From Scolanthus callimorphus (lineage: Eukaryota > Cnidaria > Anthozoa > Actiniaria > Edwardsiidae): 64,000 nt of DNA. The notes under the pieces were generated by a model that was not told the DNA's origin, ran no database searches, and worked only from the letters and a program-made list of their open reading frames with translations. The stretch is from positions 7,912,435-7,976,434 of the forward strand of contig CM066925.1 in assembly GCA_033964015.1 (NCBI GenBank), in the 5' to 3' direction. Both the position numbers and the translations under genes were made by a program. Each line of letters starts with the position of its first letter. Position 1 is the stretch's first letter. Shown here piece after piece: positions 11,685 through 22,153 of the stretch.

Positions 11685-11818
11685 TTTCGGAATTAGTTGA
11701 GATGATTCCCTGGTTCAGTGATTTTATTCCGAAAAAGAGAGAATGACTGATAATTACATGCGCGAGCATTATTACGTAAGTTAATTACACAATTAGAATG
11801 TCCCACATATTTTCAACA
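11685..11818 (-). repeat. 5' LTR of the gag-only element
   Basis: A 134-bp repeat matching 10142-10275. Its outer edge meets the second CCCAC copy at 11819-11823. Confidence 0.88.
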
Positions 11819-11823
11819 CCCAC

Positions 11824-11874
11824 CTTACGTTCTTTGTCCTCGGCTTCAAATGTGGCGACACAAGGAACTTGTTG
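11824..11874 (-). other. ZNF-A: severed 5' part of the coding exon
   Basis: These 51 bases encode 17 residues, including VATFEAEDKERK, in frame with the frame that resumes at 10141. A splice acceptor (ttatttcgtcattag) precedes them. Paralogues B, C and E open their exon with the same layout, for example ATFGNNLRESK in E. The aligned position shows that the LTR element landed inside coding sequence. No start codon is visible here, so an upstream exon is required. Confidence 0.75.
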
Positions 11875-13841
11875 CTAATGACGAAATAAAAAGTCCAGTA
11901 AGTGCTGCGAGTCGCTAAAATGGGTTGGAAAGAAGTCAAACAAACGCCCATACGTTAAAAAGGTTAAACAATATTTGAACTATTGTGAGCAAATCTACGA
12001 CAGTTTGCAAAGAAAATGAGGGGGAGAGGAATTTCTAGGAGTTTTAAAGGAGCGGTGTCACAATTTTAGCAGACTTGGTGATGTAAAAAACATCCAAATA
12101 ACTGATGGATGACAAAAATACTAGTCTAGGTTGGTTAAATAGCCCTTTAGCTACAAAGCGATCATGATTGTAGGCTTCATGCACGTATCACAGAGCGGAT
12201 GGAAACGGATTGAACAATGCGCTTTCGAAATCTTGTTGGGATGAACAGTTATCGAAGTTTGAAGTTACATCAAAATCGGTAAGAAAACCGGCAGTCTTGC
12301 CGATAAACTTACCTACGTTGCTTACTAGGCTAATATCAAGTGTTAATAAAATCACACGCACTATCACGAATCCTGCATTCTGAGTTTTGAAAAGGCCGGC
12401 GTTTTTAAGAAAAACAACATTTCTTAAAACATATAAATAAATACAAAGTTTCATTATTCGAAGGTAGTGTGTGAGTGTGATTTTCCTAAAACAATTAGAT
12501 TACTCGCTCTCGATTTCTATGAGCTTGGTAGTTGACTCGTTGAGGACTCCTCGTCAACTATCAGCTCAAAGAAATCAGGAGCTCATAATCTAACTGTTAA
12601 ATACATGGACGGCGGAAGCAAAAAATTATTGGGGGGGGGGCACCACGGATATTTTAAAAGTTCGTTACCATGCCTCCCCCTTGAACTACCACGGAAATTC
12701 CTACCGGTAATTATAAAATGTTGTTACCGGTACTGTTAGCCAGAAAATTACTGTGACCCAGCCACTTTAAGTTCCTGGAGAAATTAATTAAACTTTTAAA
12801 TATTTCAAATGTCGCCATTCGTCTATGTGACATTCTTTTCTCTGTTAGCTTTATTTTAGAAATCGTGCTGCACGAAAGAAATCTGGAATGGCTTCCCCGA
12901 CCACAGCTTTGTGCCCTCAGTCACGTACAACACTGAAATGGCTTCCCTGACAACAGAGATGTGCTTTTCACAAAGCAAAACATGGATTCTCTATCTTCCG
13001 AAAGCTCTAGAATTTAATAACTTTTACTAGACAAATAAAGTGTAGAAACTAAATTGTTGTCTTGAGCTATAAAACAATTGCCCACACGTTTTCGAAATAA
13101 CTGAATACGAGACAGTTTCTCTGAAAAGTAAACCACAGATTGAAGCCTTCGCAAAAACAGATGTGCCACTCAAAAATCCCTGCATAAAGTAACTATTTAA
13201 TGTGCTTTTAATATGTCTGTAATAAAGAAAGTCTAAATGGAGTCCAAGGTTTTGCAAACAAAAATGAAATAATTTGAAAAATGCATAAATACAGCAAAAT
13301 TGTGATTTTTTTGGCAAATTTGAGACATTTACCCTACCTTATGTAATGCCTAAACAAAATGTTATTTTGATTTTTCTAGAGTCACAAAGTGATGGGCTGT
13401 TTTCTTGTTGTGCTTTAAAATCTGTGTGATATGGATCAAATTGAGCCTCAGGCATGTACCTATCTTTCTATGTTATTGCCCTGTGTCTGCAGGTTGGGTG
13501 CTATGATGCGATTTTTTCCGGTAGCCTCAGCTAGACTACTAAAGTTTCATGTGTTCTAAAATTTTACACCAAAACTTTCCGATGTTCTGCAAAATTTACC
13601 CCCCCCCCCCCTCCTCCCTATAAAACCACCAACCCACCTCCCCCCTGCGACATAATTAACCAACAGTCCCTAACATAGTCCTATAAAAACATTTATTTTA
13701 TAAACTATCGTGTTTTATCAGGATTTCGGCCACTGAGAAATATCGTAATTTTCACATGTGAAAAATACGATAATGCCCAATACTTGCGAAATTCATCAAA
13801 TCTTTTTGAAAATTTTTCACGACAAAGTTTATATAATAAAC

Positions 13842-13970
13842 AGAATAATACATGGGCGCTTGGAAATATGAAATTTATCTTCTAGTGTTCAAATTTGATC
13901 TCGTGAGATATCATTGTAACACTCGACTCGAAGATAAATTCCATATCCCCGCACGCCCATGTATTATTCT
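13842..13970. repeat. Palindromic MITE
   Basis: The ends agaataatacatgggcg and its complement are followed by AT-rich arms containing gaaatttatcttc or its mirror. The total length is about 129 bases. Confidence 0.65.
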
Positions 13971-14052
13971 CTATATCACTATCACGAGAGAGAGTATGTA
14001 GTGAATTATTTCGTGCTCCAATAATAGCTTCCCATAAAGTCTATAATCGTCT

Positions 14053-14262
14053 AAAATTCTCACCTTTTCCTCAGAGTTTGACTTTCTTGTCACTCTGTTG
14101 TCCGCCATTTTAGATCGTGATGCGTCCGCTGACAGAATATCGCGGACGCACCGTTGTATTGCGTCCGCGATCTGACCGATCAGCGGACGCATCACAATCC
14201 AAAATGGCGGACAACAGAGTGAAAAGAGAGTCAACAAACTCCGATGAAAAGGTGAGAATTAA
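14053..14262. repeat. Palindromic element with mirrored exon-like ends
   Basis: The arms contain tccgccattttagatcgtga and near-complementary sequence around a GC-rich centre rich in gcgtccgcgatc. Each arm carries an ATG followed by 15 or 16 open codons (MADNRV...) and then AAG|GTGAGAATT, which looks like a splice donor. The minus-strand segment is 14064-14108 and the plus-strand segment is 14204-14251. A third related segment is at 37694-37738. Whether any of them is transcribed is unknown. Confidence 0.6.
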
Positions 14263-14446
14263 TGAAGATTAACAACTTTTCGTGAAGCTTGTTACTACAG
14301 CAAGACACTATTATTTCGATACTCAGTCCTTGCTATGAAAATATTTATTCATGGAACGATTATTTATGAGATTTGTGGAAATGGCGTTTTCCGAGCATTA
14401 CTCCATTAGCCCTTCGTCTGACCTGTTTGCTTGAAACGTCAGCAAA

Positions 14447-14545
14447 ACATCATTTAACCTTAGGCTTCCCAGGATCATTGAGGAACTCCAGAGTTGATAG
14501 TTTGCAGTTTTATAATCGCTGTGTGAAGTTTGACTGAGTTGAGTT
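14447..14545 (-). repeat. Dispersed repeat, inverted copy of 19630-19735
   Basis: The block contains gtttgcagttttataatcgc and gtgtgaagtttgactgagtt, and it matches the reverse complement of the later segment with a few differences. Confidence 0.6.
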
Positions 14546-14609
14546 CGATGAGCAACCTCGTTCCCAGGGTCTTCTCGGTCGTTTTTCAAAACGGCGGTTG
14601 ACTCGGGAG

Positions 14610-14717
14610 AAGACCCTGGGGGAGGCTGAGACACGTGACCAGTTCGAAACAAAGGGCAAACCTTGTTCCTTTGTCTTCAAACAGTGGTCATGTGACTCAG
14701 CCTCCCCCAGGGTCTTG
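14610..14717. repeat. Inverted repeat built on agaccctggggg
   Basis: The arms read agaccctgggggaggctgag and its near complement, around a T-rich loop. A third partial arm, caagaccctgggg, lies just downstream at about 14753. Confidence 0.6.
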
Positions 14718-14804
14718 TGCTAGACTTGAAAATCCATCTTGAAAATTACCCACAAGACCCTGGGGATGAGGTTATTCGATGAGCGCTAAAATATGACCCG
14801 GCCT

Positions 14805-15560
14805 TACTAATCAAACGTTCGATAATCGAACTTAATCGAACACCAATCGTTCGATTGATTTTGATTGAGTTCGGTAATCGAAAATAATCAAACTCACCAA
14901 CAATATTTTCAATCAAACATAATCGAACGTTCAATTACCGGACAATGCCCTCAATCAAACCCAATCAAACTTCAAATGAAAAACGGGCATTAAATTAAAA
15001 ACCGAAATCATCACTAAACCAAGATTAGTACATCAGTTTGGCTTGCCTGGTGCATACACAATTGTTATGGGGGTATAATGCAGTATGGCAGTAACACTAT
15101 AATATACACCCGTTAATACCTGGAATAACAAACATTTTAGAGTTGAAACAGATTGTTAGTTACCCTGTGAGAAGTGCAGATTTCCTTACAGAGTAATAGC
15201 TAGTCACATTCAGGACAGTGTTTTTTTTGTGTGTGCCAAAAAACACTGGGAAGACCACCAGCAATGCCACAGAGTACTTACATAGCTAAAATGAAATTTA
15301 ATTAAGCTAGTTGTCTATTTGTTATGCCCCCATTGCATGCCACTGATGAGTCTTCCCCAATTTCTAAAGTCATTTAAAATTTCCAAACAAAATCGAACTT
15401 AATCAAACCAATCATTTTGATTTTGTTCGATTGAGTTTGGTAATCATACTCACCAAGAGTTTTGTTTAATTATGTTTGATTACCAAACCAAATCAAAACC
15501 AATCGAACGATTGTTGTTTGATTAGGTTTCGATTGAAATTTTGTTCGATTAGTTAAAACG
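14805..15560. repeat. AATCGAAC-rich inverted-repeat element
   Basis: Both ends are built from short degenerate runs of atcgaac or atcaaac and their complements (14805-14975 and 15375-15555). The middle is unrelated. The outer ends (ctaatcaaacg and gttcgattag) are complementary, so it may be a 750-bp DNA element whose long terminal repeats have expanded as satellite-like sequence. Confidence 0.5.
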
Positions 15561-15764
15561 GGGAATTATGAGTACTAACAAGAAATAAAAAAGCTGTACG
15601 AATTGTTTTGAAGAGGCAACAAGTCGGGTTGATTCACCACAAACACTTTATTACAACATGGCAGACATGAGGCCAAACCGTGAGCAGACCATCAAACAAC
15701 ATATAGGCTAATAGCCATAAAACACTATGGCACAATCTTCCTATACAGAAATATGAATGGAATA

Positions 15765-16023
15765 CAGGGCTCGAAATTAAGAAAAAAAAACAAGGCGTAG
15801 TTTTACGCTTAGTTCTTAAAAATTTTAGGGGGAATCCTCAAACTTTTAGGCATAATTTTTAAAAATTCCTGCTGTACAGTGCACCGTACATGCACGTGTG
15901 CAATTTGTTTACATTGTCCGCATCAAGTCAATACATCATGTGTACAGAACAACATTATTTTTACACTTTTAAAATATGCTTTAGACGTATTTAAGCCTGT
16001 ATCGGGCGCAATTTCGAGCCCTG
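15765..16023. repeat. MITE with CAGGGCTCGAAATT ends
   Basis: The terminal inverted repeats are CAGGGCTCGAAATT on the left and AATTTCGAGCCCTG on the right. The CAGGG start resembles hAT-superfamily ends. The flanks share GGAATA but not a clean 8-bp duplication, so the superfamily is tentative. Confidence 0.6.
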
Positions 16024-16524
16024 GAATAGGAAATGAAAAGTTAACATGAGTCAGGTTATAAGGCAAATAAAGCTATACAATGTACTACTGAAAAGCTAGC
16101 AAAAATGTAAATATGGTGTGGCAAACTGTGACAATACAACTGTACATAATCACTACATAACAGGCTATGGTAGGGTACACACACATCACTACATATACAA
16201 CTGTATACGTAGTGATGAGTCAACATGTATACAACTATTACACACAGACATACATGGCTACCTGTGGGACCATTTGTGTGTGTGTGGGGGGGGGGGGGGG
16301 GGGGAGGGGTGACCCCTTTTTTTCTCTCCTCCTCTTCCCCTATTTCTTCTCCAACTAATTTCACAGAAACAGTCACTGGCAATACAAGGGTGTGTGAAAT
16401 ACTATGGCATGGGCAAAAAAATAATATATAGATTTAGCCACTGGCTAAAAGCAGAGCTCCTGGTTATACATTTTTCTGTGTTAATGAGACAAAAAGGTTG
16501 CCTTTGTACATAAATAGCCTTGCA

Positions 16525-17170
16525 CTGTCATACCACGTGACTAAGCACTTGCACCCATATGCCCCTTGTCACTTTGATAATTTCACCCAAGTTTGTTGGT
16601 TGTCTAAGGTTCATCGCTTCCAGCGATATATTCTTTTTCTCCTATGATGACATCAACTATGACGCCATACCACGTGACCATGCAGTTACACCCTCCTTGC
16701 CACTTGGACAACTTCACCCAAGTTTGGTTGTCTGAGGTTCATCCCTTCCAAAGATATATACCTTTTCTCGTTTGATGGCATCATTGATGACGTCACAACA
16801 CGTGACCACGCCGCTGCACCCCCCCTTGGCACTTAGACAGCTTTACCCAAGTTTGGTTGTCTAAGGCTCATCCCTTCCAAAGATATAAACTTTTTCCCGT
16901 TTGATGACTTCATTGATGACGTCACACCACGTGACCACGCCGCTGCACCCCGCTTGCCACTTAGACAACTTCACCCAAGTTTGGTTGTCCGAGGTTCATC
17001 CCTTCCCTAGATATATACCTCGTCTTGTTTGATGACGTCATCGATGACGTCATACCAAGTGACCATGCTGTTGCACCCCCCTTGCCACTTAGACAACTTC
17101 ACCCAAGTTTGGTTGTCTGAAGTCCATCCCTTCCAAGACATAAACCTTTTATTTAGCTCCGCTATAAAAC
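16525..17170 (+). repeat. Five-unit tandem repeat, about 128 bp, with CRE and E-box palindromes
   Basis: Successive units carry CACGTG at 16534, 16671, 16799 and 16928 (CAAGTG at 17056), spaced 137, 128, 129 and 128 bases apart. The palindrome TGACGTCA occurs at 16788-16795, 16917-16924, 17033-17040 and 17045-17052. A conserved block containing ttcacccaagtttggttgtc follows in each unit. TGACGTCA and CACGTG are known binding sites for CREB/ATF and bHLH factors. Any regulatory role here is inference. Confidence 0.8.
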
Positions 17171-18163
17171 TGGTCATGGGTTGCCAGTGTGACGACGGAA
17201 CCACGGTGGAAGTATTTAAACGGAAGTCCATGACAGAATAGGTCGATGCATATACACTTTTGTGTTGTGCTTTTTTTCTCCTGCATGTAGCTATGGGGCT
17301 CCGCTACGCGGGCGCCTTCCGCGGGAGCTCCGCTATAAATGACAGAGCGGGAGGCGAAGTTAAAAATACAATAAAATAAAAAGGTCCAAAGTTCATCCGC
17401 ACAAAATAAATAATGTTTTCATGTGCACAAAATAGATATTAATGTTAATCAGGAGAGTGCTAGTTGACAAGGGGCTGTCGCAGGTCTTGTTGAGCTATAG
17501 TGGCTGTAGCAGATCTCGTCGGTTGTCCTTGTTTTCACAAAGCTGTGCCTCGCAAAGAAGACAAGTAAACTAAACGTCGGCAGATTTCACAAATCCTGGC
17601 AGAATTGTAGCTTCGTTGGCACAGGTCACAGAACTTGGTTTGCCAAAGGAACGTTGATACATGCAAACAAAATAAATCAAATTTGAGCAAAGTTCACCAA
17701 CAGCGGCTTCGTGTGCCTCAGATTGTAGATCTTGTTTTCCGCAGTCGTTTACATGCTTACAACGAAAAAACAGAATGAAAATAAATGCTTGGGACATGGC
17801 ACGGACTTTGCCCTGCCACGTGTTGAGAAAGGCTACTTCAACTTGAAAGTACACTGGGCGCGAATCGTTCAAAACCGTCTTCATTGTCACATGTAGCTCC
17901 ATGGATCCTTCTCCTTTGAAAGGCCAGGAGATCAGCATTCTTCCAATCCTGCCGCTGGACACCACGTTTTGAAGAGACAACAAGTCGGGTTTGATTCTCC
18001 ACAGACACTTTATTACAACATGGCGGACATGAGGCCGAACCTTGAAGAGGTTCTTGGTCGCGAGACCGCTTACCATCTAACAACTTATAGCAGGCTAATA
18101 AAGACAGCCATATAACACTATGGCGAAAGTTAAAAATACCCTTATCTAGTCCTTTAGTGCTTA

Positions 18164-19082
18164 TGTATCAGTCAATTCCAGCGCTGACCATGCCCCCCCG
18201 GGCAACCCCCGGGATTTTGGTCATTTCTAAAAATTAAACTGAAAATTCCCCGCCCCCGGGCTAGCAAAAATGCAAAATACCCCACGGCGGGGAACACAAA
18301 AAGCGGAAAAATGCCCCACCCCCGGGACGAGAAAAAGACGATAAGATTCCATCGACTCTGCGTGACAAAGCTTCACAACAAAAACTTCAATTCTATTTAT
18401 ACTGTCCGAGCATTTATAATTCGTTTCAGTAAATATACTTTAGTTTTCTTCTTTGAACGAGTTCTCATTTCATTGAAAGTGAGACAAAATATAATTAAAG
18501 AAGTGAAACTATGGTATTAGTACAATATCGGTAGACATTCCTAGGCCATTCGCCGTTGTAGCCATTTCTGCAAAATTGTCTCCGGAATCTCTCAATGCGA
18601 AATTTGCCTTTATTCTATTTGCAGAGCAACTATTTCACAGTTATGTTACTTGACTTTTTTGCAAAATTGGGACTCTTTTATAGTGTCAATTCATTTTTAG
18701 GTTTTTCCACCGAGACGAAATTGCGAAATCTGTTTCTTCTCTATAGAAAACGTTAACAGCGAAATGTGCAAATGTGTCTTCCCCAAACGTGGTGTATACG
18801 GGCCATGCTCTGCATTATATTTTATGTGGCGTCATTTTCTGTAACTGGGACTTTGTAACTGCCAAACGATAGTTATTGTAACTGGTGTTGTAGTTCGCAA
18901 AACCCGACGCGCTTGAGATGAGAAAACCAAAATTCCCCACCCCCCTCCCCCGGGGAAAAACAATTCCCGACCCTGGGGCCAGCAAAATTTTCAAAATTCC
19001 CCACCCCAGGGAAGGCACTGGTGCGCAAATGCCCCACGGTGTCCCGGGGGGGGGATGGTCACCGCTGGAATTGACTGATACA
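18164..19082. repeat. 919-bp element with TGTATCAGTCAATTCC terminal repeats
   Basis: The terminal repeats begin TGTATCAGTCAATTCCAGCG and extend through C- or G-rich sequence for about 40 bases. TTA flanks both sides (18161-18163 and 19083-19085), a 3-bp duplication of the kind made by PIF/Harbinger elements. The interior is rich in ccccgggg-type runs. A relative lies at 35995-36876 in the opposite orientation. No transposase is encoded. Confidence 0.7.
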
Positions 19083-19629
19083 TTAAATAAATGACTGCTA
19101 GCATTTATTCAGTCACAAATACACTTTTAAGCGAGTTTTAGCCCATTTTATTGTCACCTCTTACTCTACTTATTTTCTGGAAGGCTGCAATCTTCGAAAT
19201 TCCAAACACACGGCGATCCAAAAATATCCCACGATTTTTTCACAAAAATCATGGTCGCTTGCTCAAAGAAACCTCACATGAAAGTACAAATGCAGCTTTC
19301 TTGCTTACCTTTTTCGTGGAGATCAACCCCTCTAAATGAAATAACTGGTGAATCTTTTGAGCCTCATGAATTCGTCCTGAGCCCACGACTGCCACTTCAG
19401 CATCTTACATGGTAAAACAAGAACCGTTGTGACATTTTTTTCTCCCTTCGAGGGGTGGGCCAGACATTCTCTCGGGATATTGTCACTTCCCGTCCTGGAC
19501 CTGGTAAAACGTTTTGTGCATGTGAATGCGTGACCGGCAAGACGGCGGGGAAAGTTCTCTCTTCCTTTGATTAATTCAAATCCAGCATTTTAAAAACTTT
19601 TTAATTTCTCGTAGGTACTCATATGTATT

Positions 19630-19735
19630 ATAGCTCTTATCGAACTCAGTCAAACTTCACACAGCGACTATAAAACTGCAAACTATCTATTTTGGAGTTC
19701 CCTCACTGATCCTGGGAAGCCTATGGTTTAACATA
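19630..19735 (+). repeat. Dispersed repeat, partner of 14447-14545
   Basis: Contains aactcagtcaaacttcacac followed by gcgactataaaactgcaaac, the complement of the earlier block. Confidence 0.6.
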
Positions 19736-20184
19736 AATCACAATCTTTTGTTGTTATTCTCCATGTGTATGTCCCTGCCTACACAGAGCATCTAGTAAAA
19801 CTAGTCAAGTGGTTTCTTTCAGTCTTGCAATCATTTAAGGGTCCATTTACTTGCTATGATTTGTGGGGCCAATTGTTGGACGGTGTATTCACACGCCTCA
19901 ATTTGTCGGGTCTCTTCTTTGGTCTGAGACTAGCTTTATGCAGTTTGTTTGTCAAACATCGAAAAACAGTCTAAAAAGTCAACTAGTGTTTGATATATTG
20001 CTTGAAAAACCTTACAAGAACGTGACAAATCTTACAAGATCTTACGAGAACGCGACAAATCTTACCAAGATCTTAAAGAACGTGACAATTTTCATTTCAT
20101 TTTTAGATTTTTACCATGCTCGCTCCATGCCAAGTAGTGTTGCCTTTTCACTTTTTATCTATGTGAAATCTGCTGGCCATGTTA

Positions 20185-20290
20185 TAAAGGAATGGACAAT
20201 ATTTAGTTGTGCGTCCATCTACTTGATCCACCCTGACAGTTGGGAGAGCACTCTGATCGGTATGACGTTTTTTTTACATCTGCCGTGTAT
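20185..20290 (+). repeat. Intronic repeat upstream of ZNF-B
   Basis: The stretch with ggaatggacaatatttag and gcgtccatctacttgat is related to the intronic segments at 24325-24485 and 53960-54135, which precede ZNF-C and ZNF-E. The shared position indicates that intron and exon were duplicated together. Confidence 0.55.
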
Positions 20291-20389
20291 GAATGTCCCC
20301 ACCCTCAGGATATTTCCTGGAATTCTGATGGAAAATGTCTATTATTTTAGAACATTGTACCAGATTTCTAACCTCAATCTTGTTTTTAG

Positions 20390-22153
20390 GAAAAGATCGA
20401 TTTACACTCCACAATTGGAAACATGCTCAGAGAAACCAAAGCAAGCTTTCTTGATGGAGTAGATAATTCCCTTCTACGCGTGATTAAGGATGAAGTAGTT
20501 GAATATGAAGACTGTAGTTTCTTAAATGTAGAGGAAGGAGAAGAGGTCTCGTCTCAGGTTAGTTGGGAAAATCAGCACAGAACAAGAAAAAGTAATAGCC
20601 CTGTGAATGCTTGTAGTGACTTATATGTCACAATCAAAACTGAAGAAAATGATGACCAATTCGACCTCTTAAACATACTTGACAGCGTACAAAACGACAG
20701 TTTGTTTGCAAGCCCAGCATTCGTAGAAGTTCAGGATAAAAGTTCTGGTCGTTGTAAGCAACAAAACTGTGAAGTTTCTCAGGCAAGTTTTAAAAGCCGG
20801 CCTAATGATGTTAATCGTATTGTCAAGGAAGAACACGTTCCAGTTGAAGAATTTAGTCTTTATCAAGCACTACATGAAGCGGACTTCTTGAAGAGCCAAA
20901 ACTTCATTTCTACCGAAAAGCAACAGGAACTCGGAGGTCTTGGCAAACGTTGTCATCATATCCCCTCGCATTCAGGAGATAAACGTTATGAATGCCAATA
21001 TTACAGTAAATGTTTCGATTCGTCGTCTATTCGTACGACACACGAACGAATACACACAGGAGTTGGTCCATTTAAGTGTGAAGAATGCGGTATTCCATTC
21101 AAAACATCGATTGATCTAAAAGTACATCAACAAATACATTCGGCATTTAGACTATATAAGTGTGAAGAATGCGGTACCGCATTCAAAACATCGAGTGAGC
21201 TAACATTGCATAAACAAATACATTCAAGAGTTAAACCTTTTGAATGTCGACATTGCAGTAAATGTTTCTTACGATCGAGTTGTCGTACGCAACACGAACT
21301 AACACACACGGGAGCCAGACCATATAAGTGCGAAGAATGCGGTAAAACGTTCAAAACATCGAGTCATCTAACTGAACATAAACGGATACATTCAGGAGTT
21401 AAACCGTTTGAATGTCAATATTGCAGTAAATGTTTCACACAATCGAGTGCTCGTGCGCGGCACGAACGAACACACACAGGAATTACACCATATAAGTGTC
21501 AAGAATGCGGTAATGCATTCAAAACGTCGGGTGAGCTAACAAGTCATAAACGAATACATTCAGGAGTTGAACCTTTTGAATGTCGATATTGTAGTAAATG
21601 TTTCTTTCGATCGAGTTGCCGTACGCAACACGAACTAACACACACGAGAGCCAGACGATATATGTGTGAAGAGTGCGGTAAGGCATTCAAAGCATCGAGT
21701 CATCTAACAGACCATAAACGGATACATTCAGGAGTTAAACCTTTTGAATGTCGATATTGCAGGAGATGTTTCACACAATCGAGTGCTCGTACGAGACACG
21801 AACGAACACACACAGGAGTTACACCATATAAGTGTCAAGAATGCGGTAATGCATTCAAAACGTCGGGTGACCAAACGAGACATAAACGAATACATTCAGG
21901 AGTTAAACCTTTTAAAATTCGATATTGCAGTAAATGTTTCTTACGATCGAGTTGTCGTACGCAACACGAACTAACACACACAGGAGTTACACCATATAAG
22001 TGTGAAGAATGCGGTAATGCGTTCAAAACATCGAGTCATCTAACAGTACATAAACGGATACATTCAGGAGTTAAACCTTTTGAATGTCAATATTGCAGGA
22101 AATGTTTCACACATTCGAGTGCTCGTACGCGACACGAGCTAACACACGCATGA
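20390..22153 (+). CDS. ZNF-B: C2H2 zinc-finger protein, 14 fingers, terminal exon
   Basis: The coding exon starts at the acceptor cttgtttttag|GAAAAG, not at the internal ATG at 20423. The frame is open back to the acceptor (EKIDLHSTIGN), and paralogues share this boundary. Residues 1-190 are acidic with three Val/Ile-Lys-x-Glu motifs (VIKDE, IKTEE, VKEE) and FDLLNILDSVQ. Fourteen fingers follow, alternating CRYCSKCF and CEECGxAFKTS types. Finger 1 has lost its second cysteine (CQYY) and finger 12 its first (IRYC), so twelve look functional. Fingers 4-7, 8-11 and 12-14 repeat as a four-finger block. The predicted role is nuclear DNA binding. The stop TGA at 22151 arises where paralogues have GGA. 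A second stop lies in the linker at 22166-22168. Confidence 0.85.
   Translation, partial: EKIDLHSTIGNMLRETKASFLDGVDNSLLRVIKDEVVEYEDCSFLNVEEGEEVSSQVSWENQHRTRKSNSPVNACSDLYVTIKTEENDDQFDLLNILDSVQNDSLFASPAFVEVQDKSSGRCKQQNCEVSQASFKSRPNDVNRIVKEEHVPVEEFSLYQALHEADFLKSQNFISTEKQQELGGLGKRCHHIPSHSGDKRYECQYYSKCFDSSSIRTTHERIHTGVGPFKCEECGIPFKTSIDLKVHQQIHSAFRLYKCEECGTAFKTSSELTLHKQIHSRVKPFECRHCSKCFLRSSCRTQHELTHTGARPYKCEECGKTFKTSSHLTEHKRIHSGVKPFECQYCSKCFTQSSARARHERTHTGITPYKCQECGNAFKTSGELTSHKRIHSGVEPFECRYCSKCFFRSSCRTQHELTHTRARRYMCEECGKAFKASSHLTDHKRIHSGVKPFECRYCRRCFTQSSARTRHERTHTGVTPYKCQECGNAFKTSGDQTRHKRIHSGVKPFKIRYCSKCFLRSSCRTQHELTHTGVTPYKCEECGNAFKTSSHLTVHKRIHSGVKPFECQYCRKCFTHSSARTRHELTHA

Larger units (their letters stand above)
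10142..11818 (-). mobile_element. Gag-only BEL/Pao-like LTR retroelement inside ZNF-A
   Basis: The element has two 134-bp direct repeats that I read as identical (10142-10275 and 11685-11818). In element orientation they begin TGTTGAAAATATG and end CCGAAA. A 5-bp target duplication, CCCAC, flanks it at 10137-10141 and 11819-11823. One base inside the 5' LTR is a primer-binding site, and a G-rich polypurine-like run precedes the 3' LTR. Between the LTRs there is only a gag frame. Protease, reverse transcriptase, RNase H and integrase are absent, so it must have been mobilised in trans. The LTRs do not end in the usual CA. The matching LTRs imply a recent insertion. Confidence 0.88.
15604..18125 (-). 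mobile_element. Possible decayed LTR retroelement
   Basis: Degenerate direct repeats of about 130-160 bases lie at 15604-15734 and 17967-18125. Both contain aacactttattacaacatgg, whose minus-strand reading is an AATAAA signal. On the minus strand the right copy ends in TCTTCAAAAC and is followed at once by TGGTGTCCAGCGGCAGGAT, which could be a primer-binding site. No gag or pol was recognised, and no target duplication was found. It could instead be two copies of an unrelated dispersed repeat. Confidence 0.4.

Noticed and set aside
16118..16431. Several short frames around the poly-G run
   Set aside because: They differ only by reading through GT and G homopolymers in different frames.
17570..18076. 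168-codon minus-strand frame
   Set aside because: It runs straight through the possible LTR and primer site of the 15.6-18.1 kb element and resembles no protein. Probably chance.
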